64,000 bases of DNA. Origin: Liolophura sinensis (Eukaryota > Mollusca > Polyplacophora > Chitonida > Chitonidae). The notes below the pieces were generated by a model. That model had not been told where the DNA came from. It did no database searches and worked only from the letters and a program-made list of their open reading frames with translations. The translations under genes and the position numbers were made by a program. The first letter of the stretch is position 1, and every line of letters starts with the position of its first letter. Positions 1 through 11,882 of this stretch are shown in pieces. The stretch covers positions 12,653,606 to 12,717,605 of the forward strand of contig NC_088305.1 in NCBI RefSeq assembly GCF_032854445.1, written 5' to 3'.

Positions 1-99
1 TGTGTCGTACTCAGTTCACTTAATATACAACGTAGGTCAAGTTTATGGATTTGAATTGACCTGACCGTTGTTTAAAAGGTCTTAATTAAGCACGATTCG

Positions 100-150
100 C
101 TTATTTGACGGCGGTTAGTTTTATGGGTAGATGAAACATGAGTGGCCGTC
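100..150 (-). mobile_element. SINE-3 tail fragment
   Basis: The stretch 'gacggcggttagttttatgg' followed by 'gagtggcc' matches in reverse the SINE-3 tail seen at 7640-7700. Only about 50 bp is recognisable. Confidence 0.35.
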
Positions 151-164
151 TAAATCTATGGGGT

Positions 165-735
165 GATGGGGCTGTATCTCCGTCTTGTTGATAAGAAAGT
201 TACGTTGTATATATATGAACAGTTGCAATGAAAACGCAACTGAGATGCATATTTTATTACATACTTATATACTGGCATGGTACACGATTTGAATACTCAT
301 TCATTAATTCCCCTACAAATTACCTTTCGTCTATCCAATATTATAATCATTGATAACTGTAATCCACTTTTCTTTGCATGATTCCGTCCCGATTTCGTAC
401 TTTTATACTTTCTTAGTTATTTCGTGGTTTGTGTGTTTATACGTCGTTTTGGAAATTGGCCTTATGGTTATTGACCTAGAACGTTCATGTTGGTTTTAAA
501 ATGAGTACAATTCTCTCGTAAGTATGTATGGACAGAGTGTCCACAATCTAGCACTCTATTTCATGATGTGTTCCATTCTGCATAACGATGGGCTAGGGGC
601 TGTACGTTAATCGTGTTGAATTAGATCGCCACGTTGAGTATATGCAATCCAAGCGCAACTGAAATGGGTATCACATATTTAAAGGTCTACGAGTTGTGTA
701 CGAATGTCGAACTTGACGCCTAGATATTGTCAAGC
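165..735 (+). repeat. Rep-B, two partial copies in tandem
   Basis: The first part (about 165-495) carries the Rep-B landmarks 'gaacagttgcaatgaaaacg', 'tttgcatgattccgtc' and 'ttagttatttcgtggtttgt'. At about 495 the family begins again with 'atgagtacaattctctcgta' and 'ttgaattagatcgccacg', and ends near 'gtacgaatgtcgaact'. This is a head-to-tail pair of incomplete copies. The second copy lacks the middle of the family. Confidence 0.6.
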
Positions 736-1814
736 TAATAATTACATAGCTAGATATCTTTTCGCTGCCAGTGTATCTGAAGCCTTAGACAGGACTTAAT
801 ACAATATAGTGTACTTCTATCCAATCTCCCACTGTCGAGCGCTAATGGAAGAAGAATTAAAATTATTGCAATTCCTTCCTTTCATGTGAACCAACACGGT
901 ACCCAGTTTTGACCTCTCGTTAGTTAGCAATATGTGTGTGTGTGTGTTAGAACCCGTGCTCTCGCCAAATTTCAACCGATTATCTGAAATTAACTAGCAC
1001 TTTCACAGCATCAGAGGCATTAGTTTAAATCATTCAACGATCGTACAACTTTTTTCTGGTGAGACCAGGGTCACATATTTTTAGACATTTTTCTGTGGAG
1101 GTTATAAAGGCTGTTTTAATGAGAGAAAAACTTTTTGAATTTCGAACTAATCAAACTCTTATATTACTCCACTGCTTCACAACTATCATGAAATAACTCT
1201 CGTATTATTAGCGTTCTGGCTTGCCCTTGGTAATTTGATCTATTTTCTAAAAACGGAAATAAGATAAATGCCTATTGCTCATTAAAACCTTGACTGTTGT
1301 CTTAAGTAAGTGTGAAGTATGAAGTGTTCAGGAAAGTTTATCGCCGAATGTTCACATTTATATTGTCAATTAGTATTGTGATTCAACCATTCGCTTTGCA
1401 GGTCTGAATATTGTTTTATTATGGCAATGTTCTTTAACACCGTACTCCAAAATTTTTCTTTTATACGATGGTGGTCAGTCATAGGGGTGATGTAGAGCGG
1501 AGCGCTCTGGGTAAGTAAGATACATTTCATAAGAGATTTGATAACCTTTATTACATTTAATGTATACATGCATTGCATTGCATACTCTATCAGTAGAAGA
1601 CGATTGCCAGAGGCAGTGAGAGTTTCTTTTTTACACTGTTTTAATTACTTTTAGATAATAGAACTCGTAAAACGTTTTTTGAATTACTCGTAACGAACAC
1701 CATACAAATAGGTAAACAATATATGTTTATAAACGGCTGGTCGGCTCCAATTATGTCAGTGGCATAAGTCTAGATGTTGTGTACAGATTGTATGTAATTT
1801 TTGTGTAAGATTAA
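736..1814. other. unassigned AT-rich DNA
   Basis: A short TG run lies near 931. The open frames are at most 70 codons and have no recognisable motif. I see no repeat-family match. Confidence 0.5.
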
Positions 1815-2270
1815 TGGTTCTATGCGTCGACACAGACATTCGTATAACAGCCGTCAATCAATACGGACGATCCAGGTCAATAATCTCTAGGTCAGCTCTC
1901 AAGACGACGTTTAACACAAACTACCAAAGAACTAAAAAAGTATATGGAGTACAAAAATAGGACGGAGTCAAACAAAGAGAAGCGGTCAACAGTTTAAAAT
2001 GATATAGGAAAAACGCAGGAGGGTATGTTCTTGGCGACTGAATGAAATCAGTATTCAAATCGCGTGCCATGCTATGGAAAATAAATCCATAATAAAATAT
2101 TTACTTCACTTGCGCTTTGATTGCAACTGTTCACATATCCAAAGTCTATATAATTTATCACGATGAATGTCCAGCCCCTACAGACACAATGATGAAACAG
2201 AGCGCCAGGAATTCTTGACGCTCTGTCTATATTTACATACAAGAGAATTATATTCATAGCAAAACCTTAA
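1815..2270 (-). repeat. Rep-B copy
   Basis: In reverse orientation it carries 'ctatgcgtcgacacagacat', 'aactaccaaagaactaa', 'gcgctttgattgcaactgtt' and, at the right, 'agagaattatattcat'. This is a nearly full-length copy. The minus-strand 61-codon frame at 2072-2257 is just this repeat translated. Confidence 0.7.
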
Positions 2271-2399
2271 AGAAATGTCGCCAACGAACTTCCTGTAAGA
2301 CCACTTGGTCGACGTCGATTGCTAATTGCCACTAAGGCACATACATGTAGATACATTTGTTTTGGACCGGTTACAGATTGATCTTAAAGGTTGGCCATT

Positions 2400-2690
2400 G
2401 TATGTTAAACGTAATGACAACACAACACAACAACGACAGCATTTAGACCAGTGACATATAATAAATTGCATTTAACATCGTTTCCTACTTTTTTTTTACC
2501 TAATTCTGTTTAAGCCATGTTGCCAGTGAGCGTGTAATTTGTTACCATTTGAGGATTTACATCAACAGATGGAATAATAACCTGATTGAGGTAAACTGAG
2601 AAGCTGTATTTGACAGGTTACCAGTTACCATTTGCTACCGATCACACTGTAGTCGCAGCTCCAGCTTTACTCTCTATGGTTGTAGTATAT
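2400..2690 (-). repeat. Rep-A copy
   Basis: Reverse-oriented Rep-A landmarks occur in order: 'ataaattgcatttaacatc', 'taagccatgttgccagtgag', 'gaggtaaactgagaag', 'accatttgctaccgatcaca' and 'agctttactctctatgg'. It is near full length. Confidence 0.65.
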
Positions 2691-2884
2691 AAAATAGGCC
2701 ATTCATGTTGTGAGATGTATGATATCAAGTCTCCGGTAGTCTACATATTACACTCTAGTTGGTAACAACAGCTCCTTCGCTTTGACACTCTACTGGTACA
2801 AATGTGCTATGTGTATTTCAATTGAACTCGAATGGTTCAACAAAAATGCCAGAGTCAACAATGAAAATTTTATAAAGGCATGAC

Positions 2885-2955
2885 CTCTGATATATCCAGA
2901 ATGGTGTTGCAGCAATTACAAGACAGGCGCCTTAACCACTTAGTCACGGCTTATT
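2885..2955 (-). mobile_element. tRNA-like SINE head fragment
   Basis: The minus strand reads 'gactaagtggttaaggcgcc' then 'tgtcttgtaattgc'. This resembles the D-arm/A-box and anticodon region of a tRNA. No B box or acceptor stem could be aligned, so it is a tRNA-derived fragment rather than a tRNA gene. Confidence 0.35.
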
Positions 2956-2959
2956 GTAA

Positions 2960-4250
2960 TATAAATACATGGTTGAGATAAAAACAATCCTTAGCAACGT
3001 TACTTCGAAATAACTGGCCGTTGGTTAATTATACATTAAAACCTTTATATAATGATATTGATGGTTATAATCTCCACGATACGCCTATTATAATAAACCA
3101 GGAATCAGATATATAAATAAATAAATGGCAAATTGAAGACATCTTGTGATAATTGCTAAATGTCCGTTAAGATTATCGGAACACAAGTGGGGTCCAGCAA
3201 AGACGTGTGAATATTTACTAAGACGTTTGGCGTAGACTTGAATGTCAATACTGTAATAACCAGCACATCACTCAAGTGGCAACTACCGTGTTATATTAGC
3301 CCCTACGTAGTTGGCCGCTGAGCTTTCGATTTTGGTTGGGACCGTTTTAAGGCAGCTGTTTTTGTCAGCTTCCTTCCTTAGAGCAAACATTGATCATCAT
3401 TTTGAGGTCATTCTGAGGTCAAGTCTGGAGAAGTTATCCTAAGCCTAATATAACCTAAATGATATCTGAGAAATACCTGTGCTGCTTGACATATATCTGT
3501 GCCCATGCACTTCTAAAACGCGCTTAAAGTAACTTATGTGGCCCATAATTCATTTTAGGAGAGCTCCATCAGGAGCAAACTACACACAGTTAGCTATCCC
3601 CAAAACTGTACTGATTCTACGCAGCCGAAGATATAGCCAAAAAGTCGCTTATCACCGGAAGTACAGGTGACACCACTGAATATCTGAGGTCATAGCATTT
3701 ACGCTTACTTGGTGAAGATACCTCTGCCTTTAGGCAGCGTATGCTTCTACCTGATTTACTTTATTAAGTCTGGCAAAAATCAAAGCCAGTCCTATTAAGA
3801 TGTGATTTTCCGTGCACTTTTGCTCCACCAATTCCCCGCTGGGTTTCCGTTAGAAGGCGACATAGTATTTATGAATAAGATGTTTTCGCCGTAATAATTC
3901 TCTGGAGGTGGCATTTTAATCTGATAGTGGTAAAAGGTTGAAAAACATTTATGGTGAATGATTATTGAGGAATAGGCTTTGATGAAGTCTAGTGAGCTTT
4001 GGATGTTCATACAAAAATGAACCCGATAATACAATAGATGCTTGTAGTTTCAACCTGCAATACCCGATGCGTACAATTCTTAAAAAATTAAGGCTGTGTA
4101 TTGCATTCATGTTCGCTGAGCAAGTCCCTTTTTATACACTCTAGTCATAAATACCTGCAAATGTGTCAGTAAATGTGATTTTGATTATCAGTGTCCAAAC
4201 AGAACAAAAGAGATTCTATGTGAGGAGATCAGAGCTTTTTGAGTATTTCT
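2960..4250. other. unassigned stretch
   Basis: It contains short local echoes such as repeated 'gaggtcattctgaggtcaag' near 3403, and a 79-codon minus frame (3795-4034) with no motif. I see no family match. Confidence 0.45.
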
Positions 4251-4254
4251 AGAG

Positions 4255-4450
4255 CAGTGACGTCTAATAAATTGCAGTTAATATCACTGCACTTTTGTTT
4301 CCTAATTCTGGTTAAGCCTTGCTGCCAAGGGGAGTGTAAATTGCTATTATTTATGCAATTGCATGAACAGTGAAAATAAAACCCTGAATGAGGTAAACTG
4401 ACAAGAGGCCGTATTTCACAGGTTACGTGTGACCATTTGCCGGATTTTCC
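4255..4450 (-). repeat. Rep-A copy
   Basis: It shows 'cagtgacgtctaataaattg', 'aagccttgctgccaagggga', 'gaggtaaactgacaagaggc' and 'cacaggttacgtgtgaccat'. It stops before the last roughly 60 bp of the family. Confidence 0.65.
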
Positions 4451-4454
4451 GTTA

Positions 4455-5555
4455 GTTCTTATTTGTATTCATCCTTAGTTAAGGTGAAGTAATTTTCACC
4501 ATGGTGTGTTAATGAGGAATTTATTCAAGAACAGTTCAGTCGACAAGATATTCAGGTTCTCTGCACCTGTCCTTTTATTATGCAACGAAAAAAAATTGGA
4601 TTTGTTTTTCCGGATATTAGGGGAAAGGCCAAAGGGGTTTTGACTTCGTAATTTTAGCGGGTAACCATGAATAGCCTCCTGTATAAATCCGAGAAAGCCT
4701 ACCTGAAAGCATACAAGCCTCGCTGAATGATGATAATGTGAAATTCATTCAGCACGAATGCATAGTTTTTTTTGGAGGTTGAGTTATACGAGTGCAACGT
4801 CCTCTGGGGTTGTTCAAGACTGTGTTGGATTTCTGAGGTTTGCTTAAGCGCCAAACTATGCATTTTCAATTTGCTTTGTTTTCAAAAGAGCAATTATCAT
4901 AGCCCGTGAAAAACGGGCCACTGGTGGATAAGGATTCCCCAATGGCTGGTTTTCACCAAAAGTGTTTCCACTGCCTCATTTCTTTGTTAATTACAGAGCA
5001 CAGAAGGAGGTTCATCAGGCTGCTATTAAAGTTTGGTGGTTTTATCCGCATTCTACTTTGCTCCACCAGACTCACATCGTACATTTACATGTGAGTATGT
5101 ACAAAAATCTAGCATACATAAAACAAGGTGTAAAGCAACTCAACTCTTTAATCCGAAAGATTGAAAGAAATCTGATACCAGAATACCAGAATTTGTTTGT
5201 CTGGAATTTCTAGGCTGCGTCAAGGTTCTCTATCACTTAATTGTTCTGTTTGCACCTGCAAATTAATCGCAAATTAGCTTCCGTTTCACTCTGTCCACCC
5301 TTCCACCACGGATGTTATACAATTTTATCTTAAAGCTTAAAGATATTGAAGATATTTACTGGGTGAAGCTTCAATCCCATGGTCCACGATCGGACCCAGG
5401 GACTCACACTGACTCAAAGATCAAAGCGATGGCTTTCTGCGATTGTTAGGCAATTGACCAAATGAGGTCGCCTGCTAGACAGCTCTTGCTACTCCGCCTG
5501 CGGTTTGTCAGGTACCTGCTGAAGGGAGGGTTTTTTCTGCCACTTCGATTTTTAA
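4455..5555. other. unassigned stretch
   Basis: Overlapping plus-strand frames of 62 and 83 codons (4906-5213) look like chance. A short tRNA-like patch (5385-5415, 'acgatcggacccaggg') may be a decayed SINE head. Confidence 0.4.
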
Positions 5556-5558
5556 CTA

Positions 5559-5574
5559 CCAAATATATATATAT

Positions 5575-5633
<59 letters not shown>

Positions 5634-5645
5634 TATATATATATA
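5559..5645. repeat. (TA)n microsatellite
   Basis: About 87 bp of alternating TA, interrupted by 'ataaatat' near 5584 and 5626. Confidence 0.97.
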
Positions 5646-5649
5646 ATAG

Positions 5650-6345
5650 ATAAATACACGGAACACGCAGCGTTAAATGGGCTCCACGAACGTTTGATTT
5701 TTCACAAGATTCATATTTACTGATGCCATCAGTTTTTATGTTAAATTATATGTAAGGCAACGGACAAATATCATGGTACTGTCAAAAGTGTGTTCACAAA
5801 CTCGAGTCATATGTACCTCCTTTGCGAGCGGAAAAAGCATCGCGGTATTTTGCCTTTTATGCAAATAATAATGTGGTGTTGTAACATCACAGTTGATAAT
5901 AGAAACAGAGTTGTGACTCGAATATATGTAATTATGTTAATAATATCTAAATTCCTCTTCTGGCCTGAGACAAGGAATTTCTAGATTCCTCCAATCCCAT
6001 TAAATTGTTCGTAAGGCACTAGATGACAATAAGCAGTCGAGCGTGCTCGTGTGGCTGTTCACGCAGTTCAAGTTCACGCCAACTTGCCTTCCATCAATAT
6101 ATCATTCAAATGTACTTGTGCGCTCCACACTTGACAAAGCTGGTCAGGTAAATGTCCAGGATAGTTTACCATGCACTCGGAGTTTATGTATCCTTGAAAC
6201 TGATCGCCGTCGTATAACTGAAAGATCTTGAGTATGGAGTTAAACAACAGTTAAACATACTGCTTTAGGCTCGTCGTCGTAAGTTGTTGTAATGGTAATA
6301 TTGTCGAGGTATCACCCGATAAATGTAAAAGATTTCACAAGCTTT
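5650..6345. other. unassigned stretch
   Basis: Only frames of about 60 codons without motifs. I see no repeat-family match. Confidence 0.45.
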
Positions 6346-6515
6346 TGAATCTATACGTCGAAACAGAAATCTGTACACCAAACGTCAGCCAAAATGGACG
6401 TTCCAGGACGATAATGCGAAACAAATTCCCAAAACGACATTTAACGCAACAACACTATCCGAAGTACGAAATGAGGACGGTATCATGCAAAGAGAAGCAA
6501 TCAACATTTGGATGA
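6346..6515 (-). repeat. Rep-B fragment
   Basis: It matches the reverse of the family end: 'atctatacgtcgaaacagaa', 'aattcccaaaacgacattta', and 'atcatgcaaagagaagcaat'. The remainder of the element is missing or too diverged. Confidence 0.6.
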
Positions 6516-7370
6516 TGACATACCGGCACAAGAGAAATATCAAAGTAGTGTGACTATTGCAAATTTAAAAAGACGTAGTATATATGAGAAATCACTGAAT
6601 CTTAAGTTGAATTGAAACCATTAGCGTGCAATCAATCATTTAACACTAGGAGCACAACTGAAAGCCATTTTATATTCGAAAAATAAATCATCTGTATAAT
6701 CAGTCTGTTAGTCGATTAACCACCACACCCAGTTTTGTACAACAGAAAAAAAGACTGAAAAAAAATCAATCCGAAACAATGCACTACGTTATTAACCAGT
6801 CAGTTAACACGGTTTTTTCTCGTGTTGTGACAAAAAGAAATATTGGGAACAAGGTTAAATCGGAAAAAATCCAGTACGCCATCAGTCTGTGAATGAATTA
6901 ATCACGAAAGCCGTAGAGCTGTGTAAGCATTTCGAAACAGTCGCAGTTCCTGCATTGTGTATCGTCTTGAAATCAATACTGAGAGGCTAGTAGTGCTTCC
7001 TTTGTTTTACCGGAGATTGCACCGCTCCCTTGATAAGACAAGATTGAGATGCATGCCTCGATTAACCAGATATGTGACCTGCCCACACTGCGATTAGAAC
7101 ACAGCGCGCATTCTGCATCGGAAGACACAGGTCTGGCAGTCTTCACAGCGCGTCCTTTCCAACTCCAGCTGTTGTGAAATTACCAAACTACGCGTCGTAC
7201 ATGTGTCCTGTGTTTTCTTCGCTACCCTCTTTTTCAACTCAATGTCGTAGAAATGTTACACAGTCTGAGGTGGCGTATCAGCTATAACAACACACCGTTT
7301 ATATCCAACAGTGAAGAGTAAAATCCTAACTTACGTAAAATGACGGGAAGCAATCTCTCTTCAGCAGGTA
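6516..7370. other. unassigned stretch
   Basis: No family match, no frame above 60 codons, and no tandem structure noticed. Confidence 0.45.
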
Positions 7371-7374
7371 CCTG

Positions 7375-7460
7375 ACACTGGTTACGCGTGACCATTTGCC
7401 AACTATCACACTGTTTTTAATCTGGTTTTACTATTTTTATAGTCTTTTATATCATAGGAC
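7375..7460 (-). repeat. Rep-A end fragment
   Basis: It reads 'ttacgcgtgaccatttgcca' and 'actatcacactg', then 'tctggttttac' and 'tagtcttttatat'. This is the outer end of Rep-A only. Confidence 0.6.
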
Positions 7461-7504
7461 GATAGCGTTGTTTTTAGCTCATCTGTTTTCCCCTTTATGT
7501 TCTG

Positions 7505-7720
7505 TATAGAACTATGGTCTGGGTACATAATTCGTGAGTTTGAATCTCACTCGAGATAATTGTTCCACCAGTACATGTGCATGTCTATATGTCACACATA
7601 GAAAAGTTGGTCAATAATTTGCTGTAAATCGGTGGTTTAAGCCAGGCACTCTGGTTCCTCCAACCATGAAATTGGTCACCATCGTATAAGTGGAAATTTA
7701 AGTATAAGTATAAAATAACG
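7505..7720 (+). mobile_element. SINE-3 (tRNA-derived), reference copy
   Basis: The left part has a B-box-like 'gagtttgaatctcactcg' near 7538. A body 'tgctgtaaatcggtggttta' then 'ggttcctccaaccatgaaat' follows, and the tail is 'caccatcgtataagtg'. The last element matches the core of the SINE-1 tail ('cgccgtcgtataagtg'). I infer a separate SINE family sharing the 3' domain. The A box is not clear here, and the terminal A-rich part is short. Confidence 0.55.
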
Positions 7721-7753
7721 CAGTAATCAAATTAATACAAAAATGATGGCTAG

Positions 7754-7980
7754 TCTTCGGCCGGAGTGCTTATCGCGCTAGCGCAACGCAATGACATAGC
7801 AGCCTCTTACCACTGCGGTCATTGTGAGTTCATTCTGGCTTCCTATTTGGTCGCACGTGGGAAGGTCTTCCAGCAACCAGCGGGTTGTCTTGGCGATTTC
7901 CTCCCATCATAATGCTGTCCGCGGTCCTATAAATGAAATATTCTTGAGTTCGGCGTAAAACACCAGTTAAATAAATAATT
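7754..7980 (+). mobile_element. SINE-1 copy with target-site duplication
   Basis: It runs from a decayed tRNA-like head ('cgcgctagcgcaacgcaatg') through 'ggaaggtcttccagcaacca' to the tail 'gaaatattcttgagttcggc' and 'aaataaataatt'. The flanks 'aaatgatggctag' (7741-7753) and 'aaatgatgagtag' (7981-7993) form a 13-bp target-site duplication with one mismatch. Confidence 0.85.
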
Positions 7981-8209
7981 AAATGATGAGTAGACTGCGG
8001 TCTAGCCACCATACTCACGTCTTATTTCTTATCTACTATCTTTTGTGAGGCTAACGTACGGAGGAACCAGGATTGGTCTGAATAAACCACCGACCTATGG
8101 CGAGTACTTAAAGAACTTTCGCAAACATATGACAGGCAGATTTTCACCCAGAGAGTGTACTTGTGTTTGCCATACTGGTAGAAAGCATGAAACCTTGAAA
8201 GTCTAATAT

Positions 8210-8470
8210 AACTCAAAATGCTGTGTTGTCATTACCTTTAACATACCTTAACATGAAAACAATACAACAGGAACAGGCCTCTGGGAGGCTTAGTCCACCA
8301 GCACAACCCTGGTTTACGTAATAATACAATATAATTATAGAGAGTAAAACTTGAGCAGCGACAACATTGCGATAGCAAATGGTCACACTTAACCGGTGAA
8401 ATGCGACCTTTTGTTAATTTATCTCAGTCAGGATTTTGTTCTAACGAGTTCTAATAAGCTTGCACAAGAG
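8210..8470 (+). repeat. Rep-A copy with extended left end
   Basis: It starts 'actcaaaatgctgtgttgtc' like the copies at 36296 and 50384. It then runs through 'acatgaaaacaatacaac' to 'agagagtaaaacttgagcag', 'aaatggtcacacttaaccgg' and 'ctcagtcaggattttgttc'. It shows that Rep-A sequence extends at least 120 bp beyond the usual core. Confidence 0.6.
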
Positions 8471-8474
8471 TAGA

Positions 8475-9295
8475 GTAGAGTAGAGGCCGGTGACTGTCAC
8501 TGATTACCCTTCCGACCAAGGTGAAGTCCACTAAACAACCATTAACAGAGGCAAAATAAAACAACATTCTAGCATGTGACACATATGGATACAAATCTTA
8601 AACATTCTTAACAATCTGATGTTAAACTCATGGTATAATTAGCGAACTTTGACCTCCATTTCATCTCCATTTACAGCTTTCACGTGTTTTAAACTTACTA
8701 CATACAATAGGGATCATTCACCTATATTTGTTTATGATGAAGTATGTCTATGGTTTATTACATTACGTTTCTTGATTTTTTCATAAAGCTAATCTATTAA
8801 TCTAGTATGAAAATTGACATTTTAAAGAAGACAAAGTTGATTTAATGAAAGAGTATCCCAAGTCTAGAAGTCCGTTTCATTGTTGTGCCATCTTCTTAAA
8901 ATGTGAACAGTGTATTATCTTGAACTTTCACATTATCTTGCTGATAATACACACTGAACCATGGAATCAAACCATCCGTATTGTTGTCAGATCGGCCTTT
9001 ACCTTGACAACTGCCTGTGACAAAAAAGTAATATTATCTATATACAGATGGGACAGTTGCTGTATAGGGGATTCCAGTGCTATTTTTTCTATCGTTAATG
9101 CTGTTTTTGGATGTATTATATTGTGCATTGCACAACGACTTCAAATCATCTCCGAAAGTTATTTTGTTTAATAATGCAGCCATTTGTCAAAATGACTCTT
9201 TCAAGCTTCTGTTTTTTGTGTGTCTGTGTGTTTTTTTTTTCTCGTAGATTTATGTTCGGCCACTGAAAGACTATTCTCAGAAATGCATATTTCTT
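8475..9295. other. unassigned stretch with a hydrophobic 108-codon frame
   Basis: The plus frame at 8845-9171 is rich in I, L, F and C with no recognisable domain. I treat it as chance. A poly-T run sits at about 9231. Confidence 0.4.
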
Positions 9296-9299
9296 TATA

Positions 9300-9565
9300 T
9301 GTATATATAAAAGACTACAGAACAGAGAGTAAAACCAGACCAACGACGACAGTGTGATAGTTGGTAAGCGGTCACACGTAACCGCGGAAATACAGCTTCT
9401 TGTCAATTAACCTTAGTTAGGATTTTATTCTGACTGTTCATGTAAATGCTTAAAATGCGGCAAATTACATGTCCCCAGCACCATAGCTTAGGCAGCGGAA
9501 GGTAAATAAATTATGAGATACTGTTAATTGTAATGTATTAACCGTCACTGGTCTAGAATTCCGGA
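9300..9565 (+). repeat. Rep-A, reference copy
   Basis: Landmarks in order: 'gagagtaaaaccagacca', 'acgacgacagtgtgatag', 'gcggtcacacgtaaccgcgg', 'ttgtcaattaaccttagtta', 'ctgactgttcatgtaaatgc', 'caaattacatgtccccagca', 'tgttaattgtaatgtattaa' and 'cactggtctagaatt'. No coding frame, A/B box or poly-A tail is visible. This suggests a non-autonomous DNA element or an arm of one rather than a SINE. It forms an inverted pair with 9715-9925. Confidence 0.65.
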
Positions 9566-9714
9566 AAATTCTCTTTAATTCTATTAAATTGTCATCACAT
9601 TTAATATACAAACTCCTGTTCGAGATCCAAGCGGAAAAATAATCCCAAAGTATTGGCCTCTTTGTTTCGTTGTTTTATTTTATTATTATTTATAGAGACA
9701 ACCCAACAAGTATC
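9566..9714. other. spacer between inverted Rep-A copies
   Basis: About 150 bp with 'ttttattttattattattta'. It would be the loop of a hairpin formed by the flanking copies. Confidence 0.4.
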
Positions 9715-9925
9715 TTTAAACTAGTGATGTATATTCAGTATGCAGTTGACGTCATTGCAATTTCTTCTACTTAATTTGTTAAAGCCACAGTGGAAGGAAG
9801 ACGAGGGATATAGTTATTACTATTTATATACATGAGCAGTTCGAACAAAACCCCGACAGAGGTAAACTGACATAAGGCCGTATTTCACCGGATTTGTGTG
9901 ACGATTTGTGAATTACACGGCCTTT
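9715..9925 (-). repeat. Rep-A copy, inverted partner
   Basis: It reads 'gttgacgtcattgcaatttc', 'taaagccacagtggaaggaa', 'catgagcagttcgaacaaaa', 'gaggtaaactgacataaggc' and 'cgtatttcaccgg'. It mirrors 9300-9565 but is diverged. Confidence 0.6.
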
Positions 9926-10345
9926 CGCTAATGTTCTATAACCATTCATGCTGCAGACACATATACTGAATGAATTTGATTATCGGCGTTTTTCCTTGTA
10001 CTCAAGACAAACTGATTTTAAAAAAAAACTGTGACCATTACCATTGGTTGGAAAATGAATTATCACTTCATAATGACGAGCCAGTGTCAAACAATAACTC
10101 TTATTATCCCATTCACGTCCCCTTCCCTCTCCCCGCCCGTATACCCCCAAGTCGCTATGTAAAGTAGTTCCACATTTCGAGGCATATGTATATGATGTCA
10201 CGATACCATACTAACGTGCATTTCAGACCTGACGTCGTCGATTTATGGAACGATGAAGTCAATCTGCCGATTTTAAAATGGAATAGTGTATAGAATGTGA
10301 AAAACTAATGAAACAAAACTCGATTATTCATCTGAATTGTGTTAT
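9926..10345. other. unassigned stretch
   Basis: It contains a pyrimidine-rich patch (10110-10140). Frames of 65 and 73 codons on opposite strands overlap each other and lack motifs. Confidence 0.4.
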
Positions 10346-10357
10346 TGGGTATGATTA

Positions 10358-10618
10358 ATTTATTTATTTGATTGGTGTTTTACGCCGTACACAAGAATAT
10401 TTCACTTATACGACGGCGGCCAGCATTATGGTGGGAGGAAACCGGGTAGATCCCGACCCAAACCCACGACCATCTGCAGGTGGCTGAAGACCTTCCCTCT
10501 TGCGGCCGGAGAGGAAACCAGCATGAGCTGGACTTCAATTCACAGCGGCCCCATTGGTGAGAGGCTCCTGGGTGATTCCTCCGCGTTGGCGTGCTAACCC
10601 CTTCGGGCACGGAGACCC
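10358..10618 (-). mobile_element. SINE-1 full-length copy
   Basis: Tail at left ('ttgattggtgttttacgccg'), body 'cgacggcggccagcattatg', head at right ending 'gggcacggagaccctgg'. The flanks 'tgggtatgatta' (10346-10357) and 'tggataggatta' (10619-10630) look like a 12-bp target-site duplication with two mismatches. The 76-codon minus frame across it is the SINE translated. Confidence 0.9.
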
Positions 10619-10630
10619 TGGATAGGATTA

Positions 10631-11620
10631 AATGTCAAATATTACTAAAAAAGTCATTCTCTACCGATAGTTTTATCTAAACACGACTAATAGTATGATT
10701 AATTTATTGTCCAGTGGCCCTATTTTGTTCCCTGTAGCACTACCGGGCCCTCATCTTGCACCAGCATGTCACCCAGTTCTCGAAATGGCGTAACTCGAAA
10801 ACTGCATTGTAGTCAGCAATAACTTACGTAAAGTAACTATATTCAGAAACTTTCTATTGTTGTGGTATAATCTGTCCATTTAAATAGGCTGAGAATCTCA
10901 CAATGCAATTAGTAACTCGACGTGTTTTGGCGAAGAACTCCCATAATTGCGAACACGGCTTAGATGCGCGGTATTGCTGATCATTTTCTCGTACTCAATC
11001 TAAGGTTTCTTTGACGCGACAGTTTTCCGTAACGTGATAGATTTAAGAGTGTAGAGAAAGTCTAAAGCAGGGTGTTTTGCGTCGATTTAGAGCGGAAATG
11101 TTCGCCTTTGTGAGAGTGTTTAGAGGCAGGCTTGCACGGCCCGAGGGTAAGGTCAAACTTTTAACAATCTACAGACACGCAATCCGCTAATCATAGGACT
11201 CGCTATGTTCTGGTCCCATTAGACTTCCTCAGCAAATGATACCTTCTTACTTCCAGCCTCTGTCATATAAGCCATATTGCTTAGAAAGCCTAGGTAATGC
11301 CACAGGAACCTATAAAAACGAACGGAATCAACATGTCTGTTTAGATGCTGGACGACCTTCTGTGTGATTTTAATTCTACAGTCACGATTCCCTCACCGTG
11401 ATTCTCAGCAATAAACAATAATGAAAACCATCATTATCGTGATGTAAATTAAAATTTATGGGAAAACTTTTCTGATGGTTTGGATGAACTTAGCTTACTG
11501 TGAATGCCACGTGAAAATCTGCACATAGGTCCTCTCAACAAGTTTTCTTGTCACGGCGAATTTTGCATGTTTTTGTATCTTCAGTGTGATTACATCGCGG
11601 CGTTTTGAGTAATTCTGAAC
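10631..11620. other. unassigned stretch
   Basis: No frame above 60 codons and no family match. The base composition is slightly less AT-rich than its surroundings. Confidence 0.45.
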
Positions 11621-11624
11621 CGGT

Positions 11625-11800
11625 GAGATCTCATAAACTGCAATTAACAGCACTGCATTCCTTTTACCAAATTTGGCTCAAACCATGTTTCTAGGGGGCG
11701 TGTAATTTAGGGCTGTTAAATCATTTACATGAACATTTACAACAAAACTGTATTTCCTTAGTTTACTTGTTACGAGTAACTGTTTGCCAACTATCACATT
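11625..11800 (-). repeat. Rep-A copy
   Basis: 'cataaactgcaattaacagc', 'tcaaaccatgtttctagggg', 'tgtttgccaactatcaca'. The segment around 'gaggtaaactgac' is deleted. Confidence 0.6.
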
Positions 11801-11824
11801 GCTTGCCTAATTTGTATGAATGTA

Positions 11825-11882
11825 TGCTTAAGGTTTTATGTTGTACTTAACAATTTTTAGTGATATGGCGACGAGGTGTCTG
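11825..11882 (-). mobile_element. SINE-2 tail fragment, split by SINE-1
   Basis: 'ggttttatgttgtacttaac' then 'aatttttagtgatatggcga' and 'cgaggtgtc' match the SINE-2 tail. The sequence resumes after the SINE-1 insertion at 12151. Confidence 0.6.
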